Source of the DNA: Styela clava
Taxonomy: Eukaryota > Chordata > Ascidiacea > Stolidobranchia > Styelidae
Assembly: GCF_964204865.1 (NCBI RefSeq)
Contig: NC_135252.1
Location: forward strand, 9,755,383-9,819,382
Direction of reading: 5' to 3'
DNA length: 64,000 nt
Shown piece after piece: positions 33,423 through 46,245 of the stretch; positions within the stretch are counted from its first letter, which is position 1, and each line of letters begins with the position of its first letter. Position numbers and translations under genes: made by a program. The notes beneath the pieces are model-generated. The model did not search any database and was not told the origin of the DNA. It saw only the letters and a list, made by a program, of their open reading frames with translations.

Positions 33423-36000
33423 TGCATCTACCAGAGGATTTCAATAATTCAATACATCCGAAAGGGCGGACTTACAGCGCCTCGTAAGCAGCCCTAAGAA
33501 ATTTGGGTTAAAAAAGCGCTTCCGCCAACTATTTGCTTTGCGTTTTGTGCCATTTTTAGTAAATAAGATGACCATATATAGATCTAGAAGAGTTTCCTCC
33601 GAGTTAGCAAAATAGAAAAAAGGTTTTCTCTCGTTCCAAAAAATTTATGTAACGCACAAACATGAATAAACCACCAACCCCCTTTTACGTGCGTCTCGAG
33701 AGAAAGAATTGACTTGTTAGAATATGTTTTACAGTAGTTTTGTTTGAAACAAGCATAAAAGCATCCGTAAATGATTGGTTGTTAGAAACGTTTTAGATCT
33801 AACAAAGATTTCTTTGAGTTTGCAAATTAATAAAGAAAGTTTTCGCTCGTTCAAAAACTTATGTAACGCACTGACATGAACAAACCACCAACCCCATTTT
33901 ACATGCGCCACGAGAGAGAGATAATTGACTTGTTTGAATATAGTTCACATTAGTTTTGTTTGTAACAAGCTTGGAAACATCAGTAAATGACTGATTGTTG
34001 AAAACGTTCCGCAAAGTGAACAAAAATACAGATTGAAGGCTCTTTCAATCATAATTCATTAGGTACTTTTGCATATTGAATCAATATTCTTTATTCGACT
34101 GTTACAAACACCAGAGTCTGTCAGAGGTTGAAGCAAAATTAGAATTTAAAAAAAAACATTGTTTTTTTACTCTGGCTTTGAAAAATGAATTTAAGAGGAA
34201 TACATCCCAAACGTACTAAACTACTGGGATCGCGCAATATCGAAAATGGCGGCCGGAGTCTGGTTTGAGTCTGGTTTGGCAAGCCCTGTCATGATTTGTA
34301 AATATCTGTCCTTGATCACCAGACCTCTCAAAGCAGACGATGGTGGCAATTCCGGTTCCATTGCATTTGAACCCACGTACATTTGTACCCACGACAATTG
34401 CACCTGCATACTATTGCACCTATGGAAAAATTTTTGTTGTATGGATATTTGAACCCATACTAACCCTAACCCTTGGGTTTTAGCACCCGCATATAACCTC
34501 AACCCGCGGATATACACATAGGTTCAAATGTACGTGGGTTCAAATGTACGGTCACTAGCAATTCCTTATGTTTTTGATCATAGACCTTTCAGGCCGAATT
34601 AGTGATCTGCTGCTCATGGTTTTATCCGCGGTCTGTTCTTGTTCGACAAACAAAATACCTTCGCTTAAATGTCTTGGATGCCGTCATAGTCAGCGAGCCA
34701 ACACACCCGCACAAAGAAGAATATTTTTGGAAAAATCTCGACTGTCCCATGTCAACCAAGCTTAGCTTTAACTAATACCAAGTATAGGCTATATGACTTT
34801 GCTAAACATATTTTCAATGACACGGTTTAACGGGCTTTCGGCAGGTATACTGTACTAGGGGCGTAGAAAAAAGGGCGGGTTAAGCGTTGGACCCACCCTT
34901 TTTAAAATATAAAAAAATATTCCCTATCTTACATACCAATTTTTTGTAGGTTGAAACGTTTTTTAGACCTTCAAGACTATTTCTGGAAATATATTCAACA
35001 GAATTGCTCATTGCTAATTTGAAAGAGAGAAATAATGATAGAATAAGCCTTTACGCAGAGCGTTGCAAACATCATGAATAAACCACCAAGCCCTATGTGA
35101 GCCACGAGAGAAAGAATTTTCTGGGTTAAATATGGTATGGTACGGGATTTATTGAGTCTGGTTTGGAAAGCTGTGGAGTGCTTTCTAAACATCTGTCCCT
35201 ATCACTGGGGCTCCCAAAAGCTGCCGATGGTACAATTCTAAATGTATTTGATCATAGACATTTAAGGTGGTGTGCTTCTTATTCGACCAAAAAATACCTT
35301 TGTTCTAAAATCTTTAATGCTGTGGTAGTCAGTGGGTCAGCACACATGGTCCGAGCCTCCTTTTTGGAAATGTAAAATAACATATTCTTTATTATACATA
35401 GCAATTTTAGTTTGGTTAAAGCCTTTTTAAAACCCTCTTGAAACCCATTGAAAAACTCCAGCTGTTACAGTCTAACTTGGCAATCAGAAATTCTTGTCTA
35501 CGTCATTGTACTGTACTTGCTTTAAATTAACCCTGTATTGCAACAAAAGCTCTCAGTACAAATAAAAGAAACAAGCAAAGCACAAGTCTAAGAAATCTAA
35601 TTTTTAAACGAGAGAAATACCGATAGAAAAAGGTCTATAAGTGCGTGCCAAACTTCGCCTCATTTGTCAAAGAAGAAACTTTGCACTTGAACAAGGTAAC
35701 ATCAAATCTGATTTATGATTCGAAGTATCGGTTCCTCAAAAGTAGATTAACCTTGGCTACAAATAAAAGCAGCACAAATGTGGCCACACAATAACTAATA
35801 AAACCCCGTCTGTTTGTGTAGCAAAATGAGAACTTTGTCACTTTATTGTTCCGAAAGATTATGTATAATAATAAGTCATTCATACAAAAGCCAACGAACG
35901 TGCTAATTAAAATTCTACATTAACATCAATTGAACAGATGATATAGTTACATTGCAATGTGGTGCAGAAGTGCTTAATCTCAATTCTCTCGTTTAGGTTA
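33423..36000. other. Old local repeats, no supported gene (copy A)
   Basis: A block with ATGAATAAACCACCAACCCC followed by a GAGAGAAAGAATTGACTTG-like stretch recurs at about 33662, 33878 and 35073. A second pair (about 34565-34760 and 35230-35370) shares TTTGATCATAGAC...TTCGACAAAATACCTT and related words. These are diverged duplications that predate the copying of the whole unit. Open frames here differ in length between units and look accidental. Confidence 0.5.
34365..34555. repeat. Fold-back cluster of TTCAAATGTAC motifs (copy A)
   Basis: The left part is on the C-rich strand (TTTGAACCCACGTACATTTG, TGCACC) and the right part on the G-rich strand (GGTTCAAATGTACGTGGG, twice). The whole is an imperfect inverted repeat around ACTAACCCTAACCCTTGGG. 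Copy B is at about 49845-50035. Confidence 0.6.
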
Positions 36001-36009
36001 CCTCTGTAC

Positions 36010-36770
36010 CCATGTACATTTTCACCACTTAACGGAACCCAGGACATTTGCACGTGCATACAGATTGCACACATTCACTTTTGTACCTGCATAATTTTAC
36101 ACCTACTGACGATTGCTTTCCCATAAGTTTGCACCCACATACACATTGCATCCATGGACAATGCATCCACAAACGTTTGCACAGGTCAAAGTCATTCATT
36201 TATGGGTGCAAATGAATAGGGGTGTATATGATTGTGAGTGCAAATGATCCGGATACAAATGTCAGCTGGTGCTAATATACTGGGTTGCAAAAGTCCAAGG
36301 ATGCCAATGTTAAGTGACCCATGTGACTGTGGCTGCATATGACTTGACTTTTAGTGAAAATGTACGGGGTAGGAAATATATGTGACTATGGGTGCAAATG
36401 GTGGTAATTTCGTAGCATACGTACCAGGTTAGGGTTACCTCTGTTCCTCTGTACTGAAGGCAAATTTCGCACGTGCATATGACTGTGAGATCAAATGTAC
36501 TGAGTTGTATATTACTGTGGGTGCAAATGTACGGGGTTGCATATGACGATTGATACAAATGCACTGGGTGCAAATATGTTTGGATGCATACGCCTAAGTG
36601 TGCAAATGTAGTCCTACGTGAGTGCATATGGCTGGATAAGAATGTCCGCGGGTATAATCTATATGCCCATGTGAATATGTGGGTGGAAATGCTTGCCAGT
36701 TCAAATGTTTGCCTGTGCATATGACCGTGTGTGTAATGTCCGGATGCAAATGGTGAAAATAATGCATCGA
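36010..36770. repeat. Degenerate TGCAAATG/TGCATATG array with a strand switch (copy A)
   Basis: Roughly 18-25-base degenerate units such as GGGTGCAAATGTAC and GTGCATATGAC. From 36010 to about 36185 they lie on the opposite strand (GTTTGCACCCACATAC); from about 36200 on they read on the plus strand. TGCAAAT is seven of the eight bases of the POU octamer ATGCAAAT. Copy B is at about 51455-52215. Confidence 0.75.
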
Positions 36771-37047
36771 TACCATTAGAAGTTATGAACAACATTGTGC
36801 GTTGCAACTATGTCTGAGTTCATTTCCGTCTGCTGTATTGCGTGCGATCGCGTTATTTCATTCATTAGTGGGTAAATCTAGCAATTGCTAGTTTTAACTA
36901 CACCTTTTTCCTCTGAAAAATTTCACAAACAAAATTTTAGTACCACCGGCGATAAGCAAGGCAAATTTATAATTCAATAGTAGATCATTCATTCTATGCA
37001 TTCATTTCCAAAGTCTTTGTGATTCTTGGCATGATTGGTTAATCCAG

Positions 37048-38767
37048 AGCATACATTCGGAAGATGAATCCAATTTTATTATGCGTCAGTCAGCCAACAC
37101 GAGATCATCTTCATTCATTCGGCGCAATGTGTATGTGGATTCATCATTTTTTTCCTAATTTGTATATTTAAAGGTGTAATCACAGTGTTCTTTTATTTAC
37201 AATTGCAATTAAACACATCATTTCGTGATTCAAACTTTTTTATGATTTCTCCGAACAAATTTGCAAATTTATTGAAGTCGCATCAATATTGTTATTTTCT
37301 TTTACTAGTTGGATAGGATTGTACAGATCGCTGGATGATGACAGTTACTCGTGGACAGACAATTCAGCTCTGTCTTATCTAAACTGGCAGGAAAAAGAAC
37401 CTACAAAAAGTGGTGGACTGTTTAAAGTAAGAAATATGTCTAATCCGTTATGATTTATTAGTTTTTGTTTTAGATTAGTCCAATTTTGAAGTAGAGCAGT
37501 GGATTAAAATTTTCGTTTGTTAATTTGGAATTAGTTTATATTAATTGTATCTTGCATACAGTTAGTTCTCTATTCACGAGTGCTTTACTTATATTTTGCA
37601 GGAGGTTTGCACCGAATTATCTGTGTCGAATGGCAAATGGTACGATACGACATGTAACAAAATTGGAATTTCAGTTTGTAAGATACCAAAAATGTTAGGT
37701 GAGAAAACTTCTGCATGTAGCAATTAGGGATCGTGCTACAATCCCGACGTGAAATGTTATTAACGGTGTTGCATTTGGATATCTGTATATTGCAAAAGAC
37801 GTACAAACTTCTTTATATAATCAGATTTCATTGAATTACCTGGATTTGAAAATTGAAATATTATTGTGTCACTCGGTATACAATGTACCAATTGCCAACA
37901 ATAAAAATATAATTCTGCAGGAAACAGCGAACGTGACTAAAGATATCACTATATCAATCCGGTTTTAGATATGATTGTATTAATCTAGAAATACGCATAC
38001 TTGTATATCCGTTATGTTATCATCTGCAAACTATTGTGAAAATAAATACTCGCTCCAATACTTGTTTCAATTCATTTTGGTGTTTCTATTTTACTATTTA
38101 AAGTATATTTTTATGGATTACAATTCCTGCTTAGATTCTGTTGCCAAATGTGATCATTGATAAATTATAATGAAAAAACAGGCCAGCAAATTTCATATTG
38201 GCTTAGGTACATTAACTGTGAATTGTTGAAAATAATTAATAAAACTATACAATGACTTATTTTAGACGGATCTGGAAATTCTGGAAAAACTATAGGTCCA
38301 AAGCCCGCAGCAAGTAAGTATTCTTACATTAACTTCGTAAATTGAGTTGGCTTTATCTCGGCATCAAATAGCTCAAAAACACTATCAAATGCAAGCAACA
38401 TGTTTCATTTTATCTTCGCCAAATTTCATAGAATACTAGATAAATTTTGTATTATATCACATCATTCCCTAATACTCTTTCATATTCTCACTTCACAGGT
38501 AACATTGCTCTCCCAATTATTTTGGTTTTCGTCGTGCTGATTATAATTGGATTTGCGTGTGTAGTGTTTTATTATTATAAATCACGAAGTGGAAAAGGAA
38601 ACTACGTTCTTCAGCTGCCTAGCGTATCATTTCGTGACTTCTTGTCAACAACTCCTGGCCTGCGAACCTTCATGACGTCTGGTTCAGGCGATCAACAAGG
38701 TCTTGTAGAAGAAGTTGGAGACGACGAAGGAGACTCGCTTATGAGTAAAGATGGTGGATATAGATAA
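37048..38767 (+). pseudogene. Second copy of receptor terminal exons (unit B)
   Basis: Exons 37048-37130 (truncated CTLD8 exon), 37309-37426, 37602-37698, 38266-38313 and 38499-38767 match receptor exons 29-33 with all splice signals kept. The encoded residues from the breakpoint to the stop, including membrane span and tail, are the same as in copy A; one silent change (CTT to CTC) is seen in the last exon. There is no start codon, signal peptide or upstream CTLD, so alone it is a 5'-truncated fragment. The junction puts ccag before AGC, a potential acceptor in phase 0. Confidence 0.8.
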
Positions 38768-40990
38768 AATTCAAAAACTGTGACTATATATATTTCAAAA
38801 TTATTGAAAGCAGTGCCAACTTATACTTAATTACATAAGTAGGAGTAGTTCATCCTCTGACTGGCTTTTCTCAAAGTAATTTTCTAACCTGCATTTTTGA
38901 ATGAATGTAGTCGAAGAGCCTTTCATTGATAATGTGTAAAGGCCTTAAAACTTTTGTCTTCACTATCAAAATCATACAGACGAGCTATTGTTGACGCAAC
39001 ACCCCACTCGAAGACTACCATTTCATAAAATTTGTATTAATAAATTTGATGTTTTCAAAAGTATGGATATTAATATTTTTGAGAAAAAACTTGGTTTTTA
39101 AAATTTCAGTTGAAATCTTAATAACAAGTTGGAAGAATTACATATTTAATTTTGTTGAAATTGCACTCGTAATAATAGTGCAGTTTTATAAGTGCAATTT
39201 GTATTAAAATTATTCCAAATAAATTCCATTTGTTATAATATGTTGTTTTTTGTCAGTTGAGAGGTCGAACTTATTAAATTAGAAAAGTTTTGAAAAACGA
39301 TTTTGGTGACAAATCACAGCGTGCGTTACGTTTCTTTTCTGGTGGACGCAACTATTTTACTTACTCTTCTAGAAAAATCTTGGAAGATATGAATTGTCTC
39401 AATATATGTATAGAAACGTTACAGGGTCATTATTCACGTCATTCGACGTCACTCAATTTGAAGGAAAGTATGAGACTAAATTGCTTGCGCACCACTCATA
39501 TTCGTGTTTTCCCATACTCATTTTATTGCATTGGTCTGAATAAATCTGATGAGGCTGGGGGACATGACTTGTTACATGTACTTTGGTGAAGTTACTGGTT
39601 AAGTTGTAGCAACGAGTTCGCTGAGCAAAGTGGCGGCAATCGTGAAATTGCAAAATGATATTAAAAGAAATGAAAAGTACCTAATTAATGTTTGAAGTCG
39701 GAGATTGGGCTCGAATAAAAAGATGAATTTGGGATTACAATTCCAAATCAAATTTGTCGAGTAATAGGTTTATTCAGTTATTTTATTATTACCCTTTTCA
39801 ATTAAGTACCTTGAGACAACTCGGTGGGGCGGTTTAGTCAACGTGCTGCCCAGTCATTCGCACTTTATCTGTGGACACACGGTAATCGCACTGTGAACCC
39901 TGGGATTCGACCTGGACCACGTTGGGAAGCCCTGCTTTAGATAATGCTTGCTGAATGTTGATTTACGTTTGACCAAGTAGACCAGGGGTCGGCAAACTAC
40001 GGTCCGTGGACCAGATGCGGCCCGCGACGCTTCACTGAATTATAGCAGGGGTGGCCAACCTGCTTTCGGCCGCTATCGACTAAAATAGTTTCAGTATCAT
40101 TTCCCCGAAAATTGTACGGTTTTCGTGTCCCACATGTCCCATGGGAAATACAAATGTGCGCTGTCCCATCCCACTCCCATGGGAATCCCATTCCCATGGA
40201 CAACCCTGATAATGTCCCAGTGACCAAGCATTTTTTTTTTCAAAATTAGTTGCAATTTAAGTTTTCTCGCTTTCCGAATGAATAAAATTTTCTGATGATG
40301 ATAATGTTGACAATGCTGTAGGTAATGGGATACGGTCTTTAGTACAAAACAATGTTCGCAAAATCCGTTGAAATGACAAGCAATTCTGTGTAAATATGTA
40401 TTCAGGACGCAATGATCAGTTTGCAGTCGGAATTAAAAAAAATTGATATTTGCGTGTCTGCTCGTTCAATTAATTTATAATCGACTCTTCTTTCAAATTT
40501 TTAACAACTTTTTTGTATCCTCTTGTAATAACTTATAGCGACTGCAATGAGGGGAAGGTACTCAAACGTTGAAAAACCATTGGTGTAGTTGACAAAATAG
40601 CTATCCTTGGGAACAAAATGGCTGATAAATTATGTTTAACTACGCCTGGGAAATTCAGTTCAACCACTAACCGTTTGGCTGAGTGTTGAGTTTGTTTGAC
40701 ATTAATTTGATTTATGATGATGTTTTTCCGTTTCCTTACGAATAACTTAACATTAAATATACCTATAGTCGTTGATATTGAAGATAGTAAATACGGCGAG
40801 TTGGAATATTGATTCATTAATTGTACATGTGTACGAGAATAAAATATTTTATACATAATAGGATATACCAAATATATCATTTATATAAGTATGTTCATTA
40901 GGGCTGAAAATTCCAGTGCAAATTCTTCAATCGTTACTCTGAGAGAATTACCGATCAATCACCATCAACGTGAAAAAGCATCACAAAACA
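38768..40990. other. 3' flank of terminal-exon copy B and start of the inserted segment
   Basis: The same contents as 26893-29110: AATAAA (39218-39223), the tRNA-like SINE (about 39820-39935), truncated hAT ends (about 39979-40087) and CCCATGGG motifs. Nothing new is seen. Confidence 0.6.
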
Positions 40991-41000
40991 ACAACAAGAG

Positions 41001-41183
41001 AGCTATGCTCAAATATATGGACACGTAGAGTCACATAATTTTGATGACGTCATAGCGAAAAAAGAAGTAATAGCCTTCTGGAGAAAATTTTTATCTTTAA
41101 CCACTAAAAATTTCAAAGCAATTGGTCCAGTATTCGAAGAGAAAAGCGACTTTTTTAAAACGTGTCAAGCGGTACTGAGTTAG
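41001..41183 (+). CDS. Array-borne open frame, unit 1 (60 codons)
   Basis: Not recognised. The frame begins within QQE-SYAQIYGHVESHNF, has a Lys/Phe-rich middle (FWRKFLSLTTKNFKAIG) and ends KTCQAVLS-TAG. It has no ATG of its own here, so it could be an exon, a transposon fragment or chance. It is intact in all three array units. Confidence 0.25.
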   Translation, partial: SYAQIYGHVESHNFDDVIAKKEVIAFWRKFLSLTTKNFKAIGPVFEEKSDFFKTCQAVLS

Positions 41184-42241
41184 CAGTCAGGCAGCATCTT
41201 ACCTGTACACTGTAGGCCATATACGGTAATTGATCACAGAACAGTTGTTCCCTTGCAAATTTTATGTTGTTTACACTTTAGGACAGATAATTGATCACAG
41301 AACAATTCTTCCCTTTCAAATTTTATGTTGTTTCCAGTAGACTCTCATCAAAATAAACAAATATAGTAGGCTACAAGTGCTACAACGCTTGCATTACTGC
41401 ACTGGTAGGACCGTGAAAGAATAAGTTACGGTAATTTCATTGTGGTAAGACACCGGTACCGGCACCAGTACCAGTATCGTACTTACGTACTGAGCTACCA
41501 GTACCGGTTAGCAGTCAGCCAGCATCTTACCTGTACACTGTAGGCCATATACGGTAATTGATCACAGAACAGTTGTTCCCTTGCAAATTTTATGTTATTT
41601 ACACTTTAGGACAGATAATTGATCACAGAACAATTCTTCCCTTTCAAATTTTATGTTGTTTCCAGTAGACTCTCATCAAAATAAACAAATATAGTAGGCT
41701 ACAAGTGCTACAACGCTTGCATTACTGCACTGGTAGGACCGTGAAAGAATAAGTTACGGTAATTTCATTGTGGTAAGACACCGGTACCGGCACCAGTATC
41801 GTACTTACGTACTGAGCTACCAGTACCGGTACCGAACCTGTAGGTCTGATATTCCGTTCCGCATACGATAGGCTATAAAACTTGCATTGCAGCATTAGTA
41901 ATACCGCGGAAGGAATAAGTCAATTTCACTGCGTTACGGCACCGGTATGGCAACTTACCAGTACCGACCTACAGTAGCTGTAGTACTGAGCAAGACAATC
42001 GATCGCGAAACCGCTTGAAATAAGTGTAAAACAGTGTTCCCATGAGTAAAAATAAATACCGCGAAATTTTGTATGAAATATCATATCTCATAGGATTCAT
42101 ATAAAATTTAAGAATAAACAAAAGTAATAGCCTTCTAGCGAAAAAATTAATCTTCAACCACTGAAAATTTCAAAGCAATTGGTCCAGTATTCGAAGAGAA
42201 AAGCGACTTTTTAAAAACGTGTCAAAGAACAAGAACAAGAG

Positions 42242-42424
42242 AGCTATGCTCAAATATATGGACACGTAGAGTCACATAATTTTGATGACGTCATAGCGAA
42301 AAAAGAAGTAATAGCCTTCTGGAGAAAATTTTTATCTTTAACCACTAAAAATTTCAAAGCAATTGGTCCAGTATTCGAAGAGAAAAGCGACTTTTTAAAA
42401 ACGTGTCAAGCGGTACTGAGTTAG
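42242..42424 (+). CDS. Array-borne open frame, unit 2 (60 codons)
   Basis: The same frame as unit 1 with one visible replacement (DFLK for DFFK), ending at the same TAG. Upstream is an AACAAGAACAAG run, with no start codon in frame nearby. Confidence 0.25.
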   Translation, partial: SYAQIYGHVESHNFDDVIAKKEVIAFWRKFLSLTTKNFKAIGPVFEEKSDFLKTCQAVLS

Positions 42425-43131
42425 CAGTCAGGCAGCATCTTACCTGTACACTGTAGGCCATATACGGTAATTGATCACAGAACAGTTGTTCCCTTGCAAA
42501 TTTTATGTTGTTTACACTTTAGGACAGATAATTGATCACAGAACAATTCTTCCCTTTCAAATTTTATGTTGTTTCCAGTAGACTCTCATCAAAATAAACA
42601 AATATAGTAGGCTACAAGTGCTACAACGCTTGCATTACTGCACTGGTAGGACCGTGAAAGAATAAGTTACGGTAATTTCATTGTGGTAAGACACCGGTAC
42701 CGGCACCAGTATCGTACTTACGTACTGAGCTACCAGTACCGGTACCGAACCTGTAGGTCTGATATTCCGTTCCGCATACGATAGGCTATAAAACTTGCAT
42801 TGCAGCATTAGTAATACCGCGGAAGGAATAAGTCAATTTCACTGCGTTACGGCACCGGTATGGCAACTTACCAGTACCGACCTACAGTAGCTGTAGTACT
42901 GAGCAAGACAATCGATCGCGAAACCGCTTGAAATAAGTGTAAAACAGTGTTCCCATGAGTAAAAATAAATACCGCGAAATTTTGTATGAAATATCATATC
43001 TCATAGGATTCATATAAAATTTAAGAATAAACAAAAGTAATAGCCTTCTAGCGAAAAAATTAATCTTCAACCACTGAAAATTTCAAAGCAATTGGTCCAG
43101 TATTCGAAGAGAAAAGCGACTTTTTAAAAAC

Positions 43132-43419
43132 GTGTCAAAGAACAAGAACAACAACAAGAACAACAAGAACAACAACAACATAATATTGAAACGATCGTTA
43201 TGTCCACTACGTGTCCAACAAGAACAAGAGAGCTATGCTCAAATATATGGACACGTAGAGTCACATAATTTTGATGACGTCATAGCGAAAAAAGAAGTAA
43301 TAGCTTTCTGGAAAAAATTTTTATCTTTAACCACTAAAAATTTCAAAGCAATTGGTCCAGTACCGGTATTCGAAGAGAAAAGCGACTTTTTAAAAACGTG
43401 TCAAGCGGTACTGAGTTAG
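43132..43419 (+). CDS. Array-borne open frame, unit 3 (95 codons)
   Basis: This is the longest version. A Lys/Asn-rich stretch from the AACAAGAAC run leads into LKRSLCPLRVQQEQE and then the shared SYAQIYGHVESHNF frame. Relative to unit 1 it has FWKKF for FWRKF and a two-codon insertion (GPVPVFEE). The first codon is the near-cognate GTG or TTG type, not ATG, so translation is doubtful. Confidence 0.25.
   Translation: MSKNKNNNKNNKNNNNIILKRSLCPLRVQQEQESYAQIYGHVESHNFDDVIAKKEVIAFWKKFLSLTTKNFKAIGPVPVFEEKSDFLKTCQAVLS
43207..43258. repeat. Short hairpin at the junction of array motifs
   Basis: ctacgtgtcca and tggacacgtag form an 11-bp stem with a loop of about 30 bases. The left arm is part of the motif aacgatcgttatgtccacta, which also occurs near 44513 and, inverted, at the end of the window. 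Confidence 0.7.
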
Positions 43420-44600
43420 CAGTCAGGCAGCATCTTACCTGTACACTGTAGGCCATATACGGTAATTGATCACAGAACAGTTGTTCCCTTGCAAATTTTA
43501 TGTTGTTTACACTTTAGGACAGATAATTGATCACAGAACAATTCTTCCCTTTCAAATTTTATGTTGTTTCCAGTAGACTCTCATCAAAATAAACAAATAT
43601 AGTAGGCTACAAGTGCTACAACGCTTGCATTACTGCACTGGTAGGACCGTGAAAGAATAAGTTACGGTAATTTCATTGTGGTAAGACACCGGTACCGGCA
43701 CCAGTACCAGTATCGTACTTACGTACTGAGCTACCAGTACCGGTTAGCAGTCAGCCAGCATCTTACCTGTACACTGTAGGCCATATACGGTAACTGATCA
43801 CAGAACAGTTGTTCCCTTGCAAATTTTATGTTATTTACACTTTAGGACAGATAATTGATCACAGAACAATTCTTCCCTTACAAATTTTATGTTGTTTCCA
43901 GTAGACTCTCATCAAAATAAACAAATATAGTAGGCTACAAGTGCTACAACGCTTGCATTACTGCACTGGTAGGACCGTGAAAGAATAAGTTACGGTAATT
44001 TCATTGTGGTAAGACACCGGCACCAGTACCAGTATCGTACTTACGTACTGAGCTACCAGTACCGGTACCGAACCTGTAGGTCTGATATTCCGTTCCGCAT
44101 ACGATAGGCTATAAAACTTGCATTGCAGCATTAGTAATACCGCGGAAGGAATAAGTCAATTTCACTGCGTTACGGCACCGGTATGGCAACTTACCAGTAC
44201 CGACCTACAGTAGCTGTAGTACTGAGCAAGACAATCGATCGCGAAACCGCTTGAAATAAGTGTAAAACAGTGTTCCCATGAGTAAAAATAAATACCGCGA
44301 AATTTTGTATGAAATATCATATCTCATAGGATTCATATAACATTTAAGAATAAACAAAAGTAATAGCCTTCTAGCGAAAAAATTAATCTTCAACCACTGA
44401 AAATTTCAAAGCAATTGGTCCAGTATTCGAAGAGAAAAGCGACTTTTTAAAAACGTGTCAAAGAACAAGAACAAGAACAACAAGAACAAGAACAACAACA
44501 ACATAATATTGAAACGATCGTTATGTCCACTACGTGTCCAACAAGAACAAGAACAACAACAACATAATATTGAAACGATCGATATGTCCACTACGTGTCC

Positions 44601-46245
44601 AATAAAGTTGCCTCAGGTATTTATGAAGATGGGAAATAACTTTTACCTTTACGATTCTGAAAGATTTTCGCCCAAGTATCGAAATAGTTTAGTAATTTGA
44701 TATTTGGCCACTCTCTTGCGAAAATTGGACGGACTAAATGGAATAATTGCAATCAATTTAAAACGGTGCTTTTTACGTCTACATTTAAAGCGATTGGTTG
44801 AATCCAATCGAAATGGTCTGCGTACTGAGTAACAAAACAACAAAGCGTGAAACTAAGAAAGTAGATCAAAATCTGAATATTTATTGATAATAATGAACAA
44901 TACACATCCAAGGCCTTAATCTAAAAAGAACAAAACTTGCTTTGAGAAAATAAGTAAAAATATAATTTTGATTTTAAATTTGTGTAACTGTTTATTGAAA
45001 TATATTGGCGAATATTTTACTTCACAATATGTCTAGATACCATATCAAGACTACCTAATTTTTTGTATACTTTGACATTCGCCATTTTGTTTTGAACTAC
45101 TCGAAATTCAACCCGAGCGTGACGAGCTTTCGTTCGTTGAAAACAAAAACAACATGAGAGTTTCACTTTTAGACAGAAAGCCCCAATATTCCCAAATAAT
45201 TTTCAAATGCCATATTGACTACGGTGATGTATACTCTATTTTGACGTCTACCCCAAGTTCAAACTTGTTTACAGTATCTAAATCCAAAATGAGGAACCGA
45301 AAAAACTGCCGAGGAACCGAAACAACGTTCAAGCGTATTACCACGCAATTGCCTGAACTGCGAGCACTCGGTGTGGAATCTAGATAAGAATACTTATAAA
45401 ATGACTTAACGAGCCCCCACGACTGTGAAACTAAAATGAACGCAGGAAATTCAATTGCACTATTTGCGAATGACTTACAAGTATGCTGATTGATTTCTGT
45501 TTTACGGCAAAGCATTTTCAGGAATGTTAAGTCCAGAGTTCTCTATACAGCAAAATGCATACCTCTCAACCTGCTCGGAACCCGCAAAGTCACATAGTAT
45601 GTGTTTGGCCTTGCTCGAATGTATATCAAGAATAATGTAGATTTGATTTACTCGATTATATTTATTCATATATACTCAAAATTGCCGACTAGCTAGAGAA
45701 AAAAAAGTGTTTTTTACTGAATGAATGTTTCAGAATTGTTCGAAAAGTAGCAAGCAAAAACATCGGAGTAAAAGAGTATTCACACCTTTAGCAATATTTT
45801 TGAACGGTGCATATTGTGCTACTTATATCCTAAAGCTAAATGTTTCGATGAGTTACCGCCGATTGCTCTTCCGCCGCCGATATTCAACCACATGGCCATT
45901 GTGCCTGCAGTATTTTCAAACGGATTCAGTCCTTTTTGATGGCTGATATAAAAACGTGTTATATTAGTTAATGGCAGAATACATACCAAGGCGAAATATT
46001 CTAAATAAATCAACCAAAGCTATTTTCCATATTTGTGCCACATTTGAAACGATTTCACTCCAAACAAGGTTACACATGAGAATTACATGAAAACGAAAAC
46101 ATGCTGCTAATTTTGTTAATAACTGGAAATTATTTGTAAGATTTATAAAAAAATCAACCGCCAATAAATATTATGACGATGAGACAACATTATAATGAGT
46201 TATATTATTAGAGTTTGTTCATAGATATATTTATATGGGCGTTTG
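44601..46245. other. Non-genic part of the inserted segment (copy B)
   Basis: Equivalent of about 29109-30761. The 195-base open frame at 46013-45819 (minus) matches 30529-30335. A short deletion near 45783 removes bases present in copy A. Confidence 0.5.

Larger units (their letters stand above)
25174..37047. repeat. Tandem duplication unit A (about 11.9 kb)
   Basis: The unit starts in codon AGC of the CTLD8 exon and ends at ttggttaatcc, where the next copy starts with agAGCATACATTCGG. Part one (25174 to about 28212) is the receptor 3' end. Part two (about 28213 to 37047) carries the PLGRKT-like gene, its broken paralogue, an MITE and the TGCAAATG array. Long stretches match copy B with only scattered differences. 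Confidence 0.9.
40991..44600. repeat. 3.6-kb satellite-like array with three higher-order units
   Basis: Units start at agctatgctc: 41001, 42242 and 43231 (spacing 1241 and 989, last unit about 1.35 kb). The length differs because a block of about 330 bp (gttagcagtcag...taccagtaccgg) is doubled in units 1 and 3 and single in unit 2. Each unit also has a GTACCGGTACC-rich patch, a truncated repeat of the short frame ending gtgtcaaagaac, and AACAAG/AACAACAAC runs. The array is absent from unit A. Confidence 0.9.

Noticed and set aside
36310-36807. 165-codon minus-strand frame with a repeated Cys-Thr-His pattern
   Set aside because: It is a translation of the degenerate TGCAAATG array and has no other support.
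40991-44600. CRISPR-like array
   Set aside because: Units are about 1-1.3 kb with no short repeat-spacer pattern, in a eukaryotic context.
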